Below, in pieces: positions 33,574 through 42,235 of a DNA stretch of 64,000 bases (the stretch's first letter is position 1; each line of letters begins with the position of its first letter). The position numbers were made by a program, and so were the translations under genes. Source of the DNA: Gemmatimonadaceae bacterium (GTDB lineage Bacteria; Gemmatimonadota; Gemmatimonadetes; Gemmatimonadales; Gemmatimonadaceae); NCBI GenBank assembly GCA_014379205.1, contig JACMME010000074.1, positions 22,347 through 86,346 on the forward strand. The letters run 5' to 3'. The notes beneath the pieces are model-generated. The model did no database searches and was not told the origin of the DNA. It was given only the letters and a program-made list of their open reading frames with translations.

Positions 33574-34545
33574 TCACTCAGGTCCAGGCTTGAGCGAGCC
33601 CGCAATCAGGCGCCACACCACGCCATTCCACAAGGTGAACGGGCGCTCAGCACCGACAACGATCGAGAATCCATACTGCTCAGCGTAATCGCGGATAGCG
33701 TGGCTGTGCTCCGCCAAGCTACCCCGGTAAGCGTAATTCAGAATCGCGAGATTGCCGCCCTGTTTCAACACTCGCCGCCCCTCGCGAAAATGAACGTCCA
33801 CCAGGGCCGCTCCAGCCTGCACGAGATACGGGAAAGAGTCCACGGCATACACCAGATCAAACATCCCATCCGCGAACATGGAAAGATCCCGTCCATCAGT
33901 CTTCGTTAGGTGCACGTTCGAGAGACTGCTGCAGCGGAGCCGCGCGCGCGCAATCATCTCTCCGGATACATCGACGCCGTATGCGTCACGCACCAACGGT
34001 GAGAAAGCGGCCTCCATTCTTCCAGTACCGCAGCCGATTTGCAGAATGCTGCTGCCAGTACCGACCACCTCCCACCGCTGGAAGAGCTCAACGATCTCTG
34101 TCGTCGCTCGCTCCAGAACTTCCGGATCTCCAAGAGAATACAGCGCTACGCTCGCTTCCTCACTCTGCCGTACACTCCAGTCAAACAGGCGCTCGGTGAA
34201 CGCCAGCCCCTCCTGCACTGTCTTTGCCGGCTCGCCGGAGTCCACGCCGGAATTCAGCATGCGAGCGATGTGCGAACACCCCTTTTCGTGCCGCGCTGCC
34301 ACTCTTGCCAGCACATTCAGCAGGGCATGCACGTCACGTTCGGATATCTCGCCAAAGTTGGCAAATTCCGTTTTCGCGATGCCTATCGCGTCCTGAACGG
34401 CTTCCGCGCTCTCGCTTTCACACAGCATCTGCATGAGCGCCACCTCGGGCGAGATCGCCCCGCCGAGGTAGCGGTAAAGCACATCGGCCAGTCCTGGCGC
34501 CAAAGCCGATGCATGCGTTGGAGCGCTCTCATCAGCTGCAGACAT
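33574..34545 (-). CDS. SAM-dependent methyltransferase with ~150-aa N-terminal domain
   Basis: 323 aa from ATG 34545; an in-frame start at 34656 overlaps the ATP-grasp gene by 110 bases and was rejected. The class-I Rossmann motif is LQIGCGTGRMEAAF (168-181), and post-I acidic residues and LSMFADGMFDLVY follow. Residues 1-150 form an uncharacterised helical region. Last gene of a three-gene minus-strand operon after the ATP-grasp ligase, with one base between. The target is not predictable; in this context a small molecule is likelier than rRNA or protein. Ends right at the terminator. Confidence 0.82.
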   Translation of the reverse strand: MSAADESAPTHASALAPGLADVLYRYLGGAISPEVALMQMLCESESAEAVQDAIGIAKTEFANFGEISERDVHALLNVLARVAARHEKGCSHIARMLNSGVDSGEPAKTVQEGLAFTERLFDWSVRQSEEASVALYSLGDPEVLERATTEIVELFQRWEVVGTGSSILQIGCGTGRMEAAFSPLVRDAYGVDVSGEMIARARLRCSSLSNVHLTKTDGRDLSMFADGMFDLVYAVDSFPYLVQAGAALVDVHFREGRRVLKQGGNLAILNYAYRGSLAEHSHAIRDYAEQYGFSIVVGAERPFTLWNGVVWRLIAGSLKPGPE

Positions 34546-34546
34546 G

Positions 34547-35908
34547 CTACTGCTGCCTCGCCGTGCAATCAGCGCCGGTTCGCTGCCCCTCCCCGCCCGG
34601 CTGCAACCATCCCCACTTGACCAATAGATCGCGGTCTCCCCTAATGAACCTGTCACCTATGTCAGTTCGGTATCGAACATTCGGGATGATCACCTTCCTG
34701 GCCAGCGAATACGCCCGGTCGCGGGCTTGCTCGGCGCATTCACCGCGACCTGTCACCACCGTTACGTATCCGATAGAGCCGGCAGTCACGAGTCGCCCCC
34801 CCTGCATCGCCACCTCGCTATGGTGCAGCCCGTCCCGGTCCTCCTCCGACATATCCGCGCGAAATGAGATCGGCATTCCCTTGGACAGGTTCTCATACCC
34901 GAACGAGTACGGAAATGGTGGAACAGTGAGCACCACACCAAGCGCATACCCCGGATGCGTCGGGAACGTTAGCGTCGTTTTCCTGACCATGGCAGAGAAT
35001 ATTTCGGCCCAACCTCCGCCGAAATGCAGCGCGTCGAGGATGGCGAAGCCCGGATACCCAAAGCGGGTAGTGAACTCCAACGGGACGATTCCTCGTTCGG
35101 ACACTATCGTATTCACATTTATGTATCCGACGTATCCATCCTGCGCGAGCAATGGCGCCATGCGCGCGAGAGTGCTCTCGAAGAGCCTTTCGTAGCCGCG
35201 ATAGGTGACCAGTGTTCCCATTTCGCCTGTCAGCTCGCCGAGGTCGCCGTTGAAAAAGCGTTTGTGTTCCCAGTCCAGACAGGCTGGCTGCAGGAAATCC
35301 GTGCCGTTGAAGTACGCACCTATGCCAATCTCGACACCCTGGATGTGCTCCATCAAAACGAAATCCGGTGTTTCCTCATAAGTCCACCGGTCGCGCTGCA
35401 GGGACAGCATCGCCACGACGTCGGTGCCGTCGGCCATCTCGCCAACGTAGTTCCGGAATGAGGCGTAACCCGCACCGTTCATCTTGAATACGAAGCGGCC
35501 GGGATGTTCGCGCAGGAACCGAATACCTTCGTCGAAGCCGGCGAAGCGATGGGTCGCGACAGCCTGGATGTCCATGGTGTCGCGCATCACTTGCTGCCCG
35601 TAGGCACGGTCGATCTCCAGGCGCGTCCCGACTGGGCTTCCCCCAATCACGTTGTAGCCTTGCGCACGCAACTCAGCCTGAAGGTCACCGTGAGTGCTCG
35701 TTTCGAAGAGAATGATTCCGTCGGCGCCGGCCGATCTCACCCAGTCCAGCTCGTTCTTCCAGTCAGTGGTGAATTGCAGCATGCCGCGCATGATGTCATC
35801 GCGCGTCTCCACATCGTCCACGTAGACACGCACCTCATGTCCCCGAGCGGCAAGCCGCAAGTACATGTCCCCGAGCGCCACGTGCTCCCCCATACCCAGG
35901 AATCGCAT
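34547..35908 (-). CDS. ATP-grasp ligase, PurD-like
   Basis: 453 aa from ATG 35908; a TTG at 35914 would add two residues. The fold resembles phosphoribosylglycinamide synthetase: N-terminal preATP-grasp (LAARGHEVRVYVDD), ATP-binding Lys142 in FVFKMNGAG, Glu187 (LMEHIQGVE), and the metal-binding end LEFTTRFGYPG (277-287). PurD has Asn in that last motif (EFNxRFGDPE); here it is Thr and the following Asp is Tyr, so the nucleotide/substrate site is altered. ATP-grasp enzymes make amide, peptide or ester bonds through acyl phosphate. Neighbouring methyltransferases and a diiron oxidase argue against purine synthesis. Confidence 0.85.
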   Translation of the reverse strand: MRFLGMGEHVALGDMYLRLAARGHEVRVYVDDVETRDDIMRGMLQFTTDWKNELDWVRSAGADGIILFETSTHGDLQAELRAQGYNVIGGSPVGTRLEIDRAYGQQVMRDTMDIQAVATHRFAGFDEGIRFLREHPGRFVFKMNGAGYASFRNYVGEMADGTDVVAMLSLQRDRWTYEETPDFVLMEHIQGVEIGIGAYFNGTDFLQPACLDWEHKRFFNGDLGELTGEMGTLVTYRGYERLFESTLARMAPLLAQDGYVGYINVNTIVSERGIVPLEFTTRFGYPGFAILDALHFGGGWAEIFSAMVRKTTLTFPTHPGYALGVVLTVPPFPYSFGYENLSKGMPISFRADMSEEDRDGLHHSEVAMQGGRLVTAGSIGYVTVVTGRGECAEQARDRAYSLARKVIIPNVRYRTDIGDRFIRGDRDLLVKWGWLQPGGEGQRTGADCTARQQ

Positions 35909-35915
35909 GCTCAAG

Positions 35916-36965
35916 TCAGGGTGAGACCGTATACACCGGTGCGGCTATCGGGCCATGAAGTATGGCGCGTAGCGTAATCTCGTCCCAGCGATCCAGAAGC
36001 CAGATGCGACCCTCTATCGAGCTCCGAAATCCTTCCAGAGCGCTGGCACCCTGATCCCTGAAGCTGGTGCAAAGGGAGCGCATGGCTTCACGTCCGTCAT
36101 GGGACGTCGTTGCCGTACGAGAGAAGCAACCGGACATCAGTAAATACCCGAAACGCGCCGCGCCGTCGGGTGCGACAACGCGCAGCGTCTCATGCGAGCT
36201 GTTCAGGAAGGCGGTCGGCAGGGTCAGCAGGTAGTTGTGTACCGATCCGGAATACTCACCGTCGGCAATCAGGACAACGAACAGCTCATCGAGCTGATAA
36301 CCAGCATCTTCTACGTCGCCCACGACCCCTGCAGGATCACATAGCGAGCACCACGAAAGGACGAGAGTTTCCGGTTGCGTAGCATATGCCAGTGCGGTCA
36401 CACGCCGCAGATGCGCGCTGCCGTCCGCTCCCGCCCCCGCCTCCACGGGAAGGCCGGCCTCAGGAGGTTCGGGGATGTAAGGAGGATTGCAAACGAGGAT
36501 GTCGGTACGCTGACCTCGGAGCACCGCCTCCATGACGGGGTCCCAGAGACTCATGCACACGAATCTCGCTCTGCCGGCGTAGCCTAGTCGCTCCGCATTC
36601 GCTCGCGCGCAACTCTCCGCATCCGGATCTATGTCAACACCAAAAAGCGTGGCGCTGGGCCCGAGACTCAACAGACGGAAGCCGACGAGGCCGCTCCCGG
36701 AGGTCAGCTCGACAATACCGGGGCTCGAACCGAGGTGTGCCGCCAGCGCTCGCTCACCCGCCAGGACACAGAGCAGTGTGTCCTCCGGTGAAAAAAAACT
36801 CGAGAACTGGAAGGGTGGCTGGAATTGCTCGAGCCGGCTTGCTTCCGCGGAAAATGCCGCGAGTCGAGACCAGGGTGGAACCGGACGTACAAAGGCTGTA
36901 CTGCGGGCTTGCTGCGAAATGGATATATTCCTCGCCGCTGTTGGTCGGGGGCAGGAGACTTGCAC
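35916..36965 (-). CDS. HemK/PrmC-like SAM methyltransferase
   Basis: 349 aa from GTG 36965. Motif I ELTSGSGLVG (86-95) and the catalytic-loop NPPY at 160-163 (VCNPPYIPEP) identify the N5-glutamine/N6-adenine class. The amino end (FSPEDTLLCV) and the long C-terminal half after NPPY do not look like housekeeping PrmC. First gene of the minus operon; its stop is seven bases before the ATP-grasp ATG. It diverges from the diiron oxidase across 81 bases. A methylation of an amide or amine on a pathway intermediate is plausible. Confidence 0.8.
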   Translation of the reverse strand: MQVSCPRPTAARNISISQQARSTAFVRPVPPWSRLAAFSAEASRLEQFQPPFQFSSFFSPEDTLLCVLAGERALAAHLGSSPGIVELTSGSGLVGFRLLSLGPSATLFGVDIDPDAESCARANAERLGYAGRARFVCMSLWDPVMEAVLRGQRTDILVCNPPYIPEPPEAGLPVEAGAGADGSAHLRRVTALAYATQPETLVLSWCSLCDPAGVVGDVEDAGYQLDELFVVLIADGEYSGSVHNYLLTLPTAFLNSSHETLRVVAPDGAARFGYLLMSGCFSRTATTSHDGREAMRSLCTSFRDQGASALEGFRSSIEGRIWLLDRWDEITLRAILHGPIAAPVYTVSP

Positions 36966-37046
36966 TGAGCGCGGCTGCGAATCCTAGGCGCCGCAACGCG
37001 ACTCGCAAGTGGCGTGCGAGCGGAAGACCGTTAACCGGATACCATA

Positions 37047-38243
37047 ATGCCGAGCATTCGGAGTGAAGGCGTTGCCGCACTTGCCAACGCGGACCACGAG
37101 CTTGACGAGACGCAATCCCATGCGGCCGATCGCGCGCGGCCGATCGCGCGCTTTATCGAGCTGCCGGATCTCCGCCTCCTCCACCCGGCCGGCAAAGCTG
37201 ATTTTCCTGCGAGACTGCGCGGGATTCTCTCCGCGGGCTCTCTGGATGCGACGCTAGCGGAAGAGCCGGGGCTTGAGCAGGAAGTCATTGAACAGGCGAT
37301 GTCGCTCGCAGCGCGCGCATATCCCGCACACGCCACCACGGAGCGACAGAGCGCTCGCTGGATTGATCACTCCGCTCGCGACATGCACCACCGTGCACTT
37401 CTCGCTTTGTATCAACAGCACATGCGCCTGCCAAATCATGGCCTGGCGGTCAATCAGTTCCATCCCCTCGCCTGCAGGCTGGTCGGAATACTGGAGTCGG
37501 CATGGGAGCGAGACACTCTCGCGAGAGCTCGTGCGTCAAACCCTCTCTCGGATTCCGACCTGCCAAGGGATCCGGGTTTGTTCGTGGACTGGTACCGGCG
37601 CACCGCGTTCAATCATCCCCTGTACGAGCACGAACTGTACAGTTTTCTGGCCAGCGAGGCGACTCGCGAGCAGATCCACTGGTTCTTCACCATGGAAAGC
37701 GCCGGAGAAGCGGCGTTCGACGATCTGGTGGCCATGTCGCAAGTCGGCACGCGGGGTGACGTCAAGATGGAGATGGCGAGCAACTACTGGGATGAAATGG
37801 GGAACGGTAAGGAGCACGCCGTGCACACCTACCTTTTCCATCGACTCGCGGACGACCTCGCGGTTACCGCTCCGTCCGCCGACGAGCTGCCCTGGCAGGT
37901 ATTGTCAGGCGTGAACCTCATGCTCTGGTGCTCCATTTCGCGGAGGAATGCATTTCGGGCGCAGGGAGCGTTGGGCGCCGTCGAGCTACTCGCCCCGCAG
38001 CGATGCACTCGCGTGGTGCACGGCGCCCATCGCGTAGGCATTCCGAAGAAGACGATGAGCTACTATGGAGCGCACGCGATCATTGATATCGGCCACGCGG
38101 AAGGGTGGCTTGAGCACGTGGTTCGCGCGCAGGTCGCCGATATCCCGGACGCGCGTGTTGGCATTGCCGAGGGACTTGTTACGCGCGCGAACGCCAGTCT
38201 GGACTATTTCGACTACTGCCTCGCTTCTCTGCGAGCGATGTAG
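37047..38243 (+). CDS. Haem-oxygenase-like diiron oxidase (iron-containing redox enzyme family)
   Basis: 398 aa from ATG 37047. The C-terminal ~230 residues have the Haem_oxygenas_2 pattern: FFTMESAGE (Glu217), NYWDEMGNGKEHAVH (Glu250, His257) and YYGAHAIIDIGH (His343, Asp347, His350), giving a credible Glu/His/Glu/His/Asp/His diiron set. N-terminal ~150 residues are extra and uncharacterised. HDO enzymes perform N-oxygenation, oxidative C-C cleavage or desaturation in natural-product pathways (for example UndA, BesC, SznF). Divergent from the MT/ATP-grasp operon, with which it shares a short regulatory gap. Confidence 0.85.
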   Translation: MPSIRSEGVAALANADHELDETQSHAADRARPIARFIELPDLRLLHPAGKADFPARLRGILSAGSLDATLAEEPGLEQEVIEQAMSLAARAYPAHATTERQSARWIDHSARDMHHRALLALYQQHMRLPNHGLAVNQFHPLACRLVGILESAWERDTLARARASNPLSDSDLPRDPGLFVDWYRRTAFNHPLYEHELYSFLASEATREQIHWFFTMESAGEAAFDDLVAMSQVGTRGDVKMEMASNYWDEMGNGKEHAVHTYLFHRLADDLAVTAPSADELPWQVLSGVNLMLWCSISRRNAFRAQGALGAVELLAPQRCTRVVHGAHRVGIPKKTMSYYGAHAIIDIGHAEGWLEHVVRAQVADIPDARVGIAEGLVTRANASLDYFDYCLASLRAM

Positions 38244-38267
38244 TGCCCACTTGGCCGACTACAGTCG

Positions 38268-38330
38268 CCACGAGTGCGGTGCCCAGTGTTCGGTGCCCGG
38301 TTGGCACCACGCGGTGTTCGGGGCTCAGGC
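38268..38330. repeat. Heptamer repeat array, family A (reverse-orientation copy)
   Basis: Consecutive units CGGTGCC, CAGTGTT, CGGTGCC, CGGTTGG, CACCACG, CGGTGTT, CGGGGCT. It is the reverse complement of the 2526-2633 array, including the irregular CGGTTGG/CACCACG pair. It begins 25 bases after the oxidase stop and ends 18 bases before the convergent gene's stop. Confidence 0.8.
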
Positions 38331-38348
38331 AACTGATGCAGGAATGAA

Positions 38349-40232
38349 TCAGGGCCGGTTGGATTCTTCTCCCGGCTGTATTCTAAAATGGACTATCGAC
38401 ACACTCGCCGGACTAAGCTGAACGCGGCGAGAGTCGCTCGGTCGCTTGGCATGTTCGCCTCGCACCACCACGCGCGTGTTTGGCGGAATTCCGCAAATAG
38501 CGTAGCGACCCGACGCATCACTCGTTGCGCTCGCGTTGTCCCTTTCCTTCCCTCCCGCCTGCCGCAACCACTGAGCTGTAATAATGGCGTTCGCGAGAGG
38601 TTCGTCATTCGACGCGTCCTGAACCTGGCCGCGAATCATGCCAGCCCCAGCGGCTACCGAGACAGTGCCTTCACCGCATTCCGCCGCCATCAGCGCAACA
38701 CTGGAAGGAACCGAGAGTTCTGCAACCAGCCGCTCACCGTGACGCAACGCAAGCTCTTTTTTCGCGACCGTCATGCCAAGGGAATCGATGCGCGGATGCG
38801 TGAATGTCAAAGAAACGGGTCCAGCTGCGAGGCTATCTATCTCGAAGCGTCCGTCGCTGGATGTCAACGCGGTTCGTGAGCTACCGGACGCCGAGACCTT
38901 GGCACCGGCAAGCGGTGCTCCGCTGGTGCTGTCGAAGACCACTCCTTCGATAATCGCATCGGGTGCTTGCGACGCTTCCTCTGGCGTGCCCGCTGTCGAG
39001 CCCGCCTCGATTGTAGATGCCGAAGTCCTGGGGCTATTTCCGGCAACCGTACGTGAGCCCAGAGGAACGACTGTCGCGCCACGCTCACGCACTCCCACGA
39101 ACACCTGACCGATTCGAGCTTCGCTGACGAGCGCGCCCCCTGGCACGGTTGAATCCCGACCGGGCAACCGCGTCTGCACAAGGATGGGCATCTTGATCAC
39201 CCACTTGTCGACGAACCAGGCGCCACTCGGAAGCTGACTGAAGGAAATCCGCCCCCCAAACTTGTCGCGCGGAATTTTGCGCACGAGCTCGGTATACAGG
39301 AAGTCGAGGTACAGTAGCTTGGCGGAGCGCGGGTCCAGCCATAGAACGCCTTTCACGTCGGGCAGCTTGCGCCCCTTCACAGGCTCGAAAGCAAGTCCAA
39401 TTAGCGTGTCCTTCCCTGCCGCGGAGCGCTGAACTCGAAAGCAGTGGTCGGCGATGAAGGTCTCCGACAAAAGAATGTGCGCATCAGGCGCGTAGTAGAT
39501 GTACTCTGCCGTGTTTATGGAATCGCGGTGCACATACCCATGCCTGGAAAGGTCGTCCGCTGGAATGCTGGCGAAGGCGTTTTCGCTAACGGCCGCCCAT
39601 TCGTCCCACGTTTTCTCCCATTCGACGCGAACGCCCCGCTTGTCGAGACCCCGTTCGTGCTGCGTGATTTTGGTCTCGAAAGCTCGCTTGTCCTGGGTGA
39701 GCGATGTCGCGTACAGCACTATTTTGGCTTCGTCCCAGAGCTTGGCTACTTCGGACCCTTCTCCCAGTCCACCCCCCATGCACTTCCCCCGATTTGCTGA
39801 AACGACGACATCAGTTAATCGGGAAGCAATGGAAGACGCCGTCAGGCGTCTTTCGACGGTCTCACCCGCCGCCACATCGAAGGGTGCCGAAGTTGTGCTC
39901 TTGAACCCGACGCGCATCGTCCGAAGCGAATACGTGCCATGCGCCGGAACGACCAGCTCGAAGTGGCCGAGGTCGTCTGTCAGTACCTCCGTGACCTGCT
40001 TGGTGCCGGAGAGCAGACCCACCACCACGCCCGGTATGCCTGCTCCGCCCTCGTCCCAAACCCCTCCGCGAACGCGCTGCGCGTCCAGGGATTGAACGGC
40101 GAATGCGCTGAGGAATAGGGGGATCAGGGATGAGAAGCGCTTCTGGGGCACTGGATACCGGACTGAAAAAACGGTTGTTGGTGCAGGAATCGCATTGCAG
40201 GATAGCCGCTCGACACTGGGCTGCGCCACCAC
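38349..40232 (-). CDS. Secreted protein with carboxypeptidase-regulatory-like domains
   Basis: 627 aa. A signal peptide ends near QSLDAQ; GTG 40232 gives the longest form, but a GTG at 40151 places the signal peptide right at the start and may be the true one. There are three CarboxypepD_reg-type beta-sandwich repeats (~55-130, ~420-500, ~530-610), each with the GxVxD...G...V pattern. Between them is a central region (~145-400) of beta structure without a recognised catalytic motif. Such domains often precede TonB plugs or act alone in the cell envelope. Divergent from the esterase. Confidence 0.75.
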   Translation of the reverse strand: MVAQPSVERLSCNAIPAPTTVFSVRYPVPQKRFSSLIPLFLSAFAVQSLDAQRVRGGVWDEGGAGIPGVVVGLLSGTKQVTEVLTDDLGHFELVVPAHGTYSLRTMRVGFKSTTSAPFDVAAGETVERRLTASSIASRLTDVVVSANRGKCMGGGLGEGSEVAKLWDEAKIVLYATSLTQDKRAFETKITQHERGLDKRGVRVEWEKTWDEWAAVSENAFASIPADDLSRHGYVHRDSINTAEYIYYAPDAHILLSETFIADHCFRVQRSAAGKDTLIGLAFEPVKGRKLPDVKGVLWLDPRSAKLLYLDFLYTELVRKIPRDKFGGRISFSQLPSGAWFVDKWVIKMPILVQTRLPGRDSTVPGGALVSEARIGQVFVGVRERGATVVPLGSRTVAGNSPRTSASTIEAGSTAGTPEEASQAPDAIIEGVVFDSTSGAPLAGAKVSASGSSRTALTSSDGRFEIDSLAAGPVSLTFTHPRIDSLGMTVAKKELALRHGERLVAELSVPSSVALMAAECGEGTVSVAAGAGMIRGQVQDASNDEPLANAIITAQWLRQAGGKERDNASATSDASGRYAICGIPPNTRVVVRGEHAKRPSDSRRVQLSPASVSIVHFRIQPGEESNRP

Positions 40233-40313
40233 AGGATGCGAGGCCTGGCAGCGCCAATGATTTCAGCTCCTTACGGGCCTTTTCATCGGCAGCTCGATAG
40301 GGCGGCAAACTCA

Positions 40314-41159
40314 ATGTCCATCACATCCAGGGTGTCAGAAAAATATACCACCCCAACAGGCGAGTTCGTCTTTCACGTTGAGTTCCGCTCAAGGCATCTG
40401 GCTGGAGAGCGGAAAGTCCTCATCTACTTGCCGCCTGGATACTCAGCTCAGCCGCTCCGCCGCTTCCCTGTTTTGTACTTGCACGATGGTCAAAATCTGT
40501 TCAACCACCCCCAGGCGGATGGAAGTGTCGAACGCTGGTCTTGCGAGCTCACCATAGACGCGCTCCTCCAAAAGGGAAACGTAGAGCCCCTCATTGTCGT
40601 GGGCATCTGGAATGCCGGGCACGAACGCATTGAAGAATACGCTCCCACTCGAAACGAGCGGTTGGGCGCGGGTGGCAAGCTGGTTCAACATGGTGAGATG
40701 ATCGTGCGGGATCTCAAGCCGTTCGTCGACAGCCACTACCGAACGCTGTCCAATGCGTCCAACACCGGAATTGGCGGGTCGTCACTCGGCGCACTCGCCT
40801 CCCTGTATCTCGGAATCTCGAATTCCGCCACCTTTGGCAAAATCCTGGCAATTTCGCCCTCGATTTGGTGGGATGACCGAATGATCTTGCGTGACGTCGA
40901 GGCGCTCACTGAGAGACCTCCACTCCGAATCTTTCTGTCAGCCGGTACTGCTGAAGGCCGAGAGGTGGTGCCAAATGCTCGGCGGCTGAGGAGGGCGCTC
41001 GTGAAAAAAGGCTGGCGTGTCGGGTCCGATCTCGAATATCTCGAGGCAAGAGACGGCCGCCACCATGAAAGCTCGTGGGGGCTGGCTTTCGCGCCGGCGC
41101 TTCAGTTCCTGTTCCCTGTTGGGCAAGGGGTCGATCTTGGAGGTTTGGAGCGCCTGTAA
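40314..41159 (+). CDS. Esterase/putative alpha-beta hydrolase (enterochelin-esterase D type)
   Basis: 281 aa from ATG 40314, preferred to an upstream start in the opposite-strand overlap. The alpha/beta-hydrolase core is RKVLIYLPPGY, YLHDGQNLF, and the nucleophile elbow GGSSLGA (Ser157), with a C-terminal HHESSW His. Members of PF00756 hydrolyse siderophore, antigen-85-type or carbohydrate esters. No signal peptide is obvious. It is convergent with the GDPD gene. Confidence 0.86.
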   Translation: MSITSRVSEKYTTPTGEFVFHVEFRSRHLAGERKVLIYLPPGYSAQPLRRFPVLYLHDGQNLFNHPQADGSVERWSCELTIDALLQKGNVEPLIVVGIWNAGHERIEEYAPTRNERLGAGGKLVQHGEMIVRDLKPFVDSHYRTLSNASNTGIGGSSLGALASLYLGISNSATFGKILAISPSIWWDDRMILRDVEALTERPPLRIFLSAGTAEGREVVPNARRLRRALVKKGWRVGSDLEYLEARDGRHHESSWGLAFAPALQFLFPVGQGVDLGGLERL

Positions 41160-41258
41160 GGCGTGCCTGACCTGAAATGTGACAATGACCTTAAACTGCG
41201 CGGGTTGAACGTGTCAGGCGTCAGTGATCGCCTCAGGAACCACCTACAGCCGTACCTG

Positions 41259-42041
41259 TCAGCCGAACATCGCCTCACGAGCAGCCAACATTACCGGCGG
41301 ATAGTTGGTAATGATCCCGGCGACACCCCGACTCCATAGCCGGCGCGCGGCGAACGGACTGTTGACGGTCCAGACGTGCACGGGGCAATCCATGGCGCGG
41401 GCGGCGCGTACAAAACTTCGCGTAGGAACCGGGAGTCCCCAGTACCACTCCGGCACGAAAAGCCCGCGATAGCGCACGGCATTCGCGCGCCGTCCGAAAA
41501 GCATGGGAAATTTCAGCCTGCCTATCTCCTTCTGCGCGGCACCCAGAGACCAGGAGGAAACGTCGAACTGATCGAGCGCCGTCACTTCAGAGGAAGCCAC
41601 AATGCAGCGCCGCATCGCGCCATGCTCTCCAAGAACGCGCTGGACGACCTCCTGAGCATGCCGCGTCTTGATCTCGATCACGAGCGGGATGTCAGGAAAG
41701 GAAGAGACGACATCGCCGAGCGTAGGCACGAAAACACGACGGCCACGCCACGGAAAGGTGCGACCTTCGTCGGAAGTCCAGCGGGCCCCCGCATCCGCCG
41801 CGCGGATAGCACTGTAGGGAAGACTTGCTATCGCACCAGATCTCTCAGTGGTTCTGTTTAGCGTCGGATCGTGGATGACTACCGGTGTACCGTCCAGTGA
41901 AATATGAACATCGAACTCAAGTGCGTCGGCACCCTGATCGACCGCGAGTTGGAATGCGGCAAGGGTATTCTCGGGTGCGTATCCGGATGCTCCCCGGTGA
42001 GCAATAACCGGGTGCGCATCGGGATCGAGTAGAATGTCCAT
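41259..42041 (-). CDS. Glycerophosphodiester phosphodiesterase
   Basis: 260 aa. N-terminal AHRGASGYAPENTLAAF and the metal-ligand region EFDVHISLDGTPVVIHDPT identify the GDPD TIM barrel. It releases glycerol-3-phosphate from glycerophosphodiesters. No signal peptide, so it is cytoplasmic. The stop faces the esterase stop across 99 bases that contain only a 7-bp inverted pair (41165-41171 with 41213-41219). Upstream of its start is an inverted-repeat element. Confidence 0.94.
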   Translation of the reverse strand: MDILLDPDAHPVIAHRGASGYAPENTLAAFQLAVDQGADALEFDVHISLDGTPVVIHDPTLNRTTERSGAIASLPYSAIRAADAGARWTSDEGRTFPWRGRRVFVPTLGDVVSSFPDIPLVIEIKTRHAQEVVQRVLGEHGAMRRCIVASSEVTALDQFDVSSWSLGAAQKEIGRLKFPMLFGRRANAVRYRGLFVPEWYWGLPVPTRSFVRAARAMDCPVHVWTVNSPFAARRLWSRGVAGIITNYPPVMLAAREAMFG

Positions 42042-42104
42042 CGTTCCTCGTAGCTACTCGTGCCTCACCTGCGAGGGGATGCTGTGCTTTGCATCAGCAT
42101 TAAC

Positions 42105-42186
42105 GGAACAGATTGAATAGAACAGGATGGAGAAGATGGAAATTCCTCATTCCACCCGCATCCATCCTGTAATCCTGTTCCAATCG
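42105..42186. repeat. Inverted repeat of GAACAG/ACAGGATGG units
   Basis: Left arm 42105-42139 and right arm 42159-42186 pair around ACAGGATGGA/TCCATCCTGT and GGAACAG/CTGTTCC. Units are loosely heptameric (GGAACAG, AGAACAG, GATGGAG). It lies between the TonB-receptor stop and the GDPD start. Confidence 0.6.
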
Positions 42187-42235
42187 CAACCTGATTCAAA
42201 CTCCGCTACCAGCATCCTGCCCGCCTCAGCAGGAA

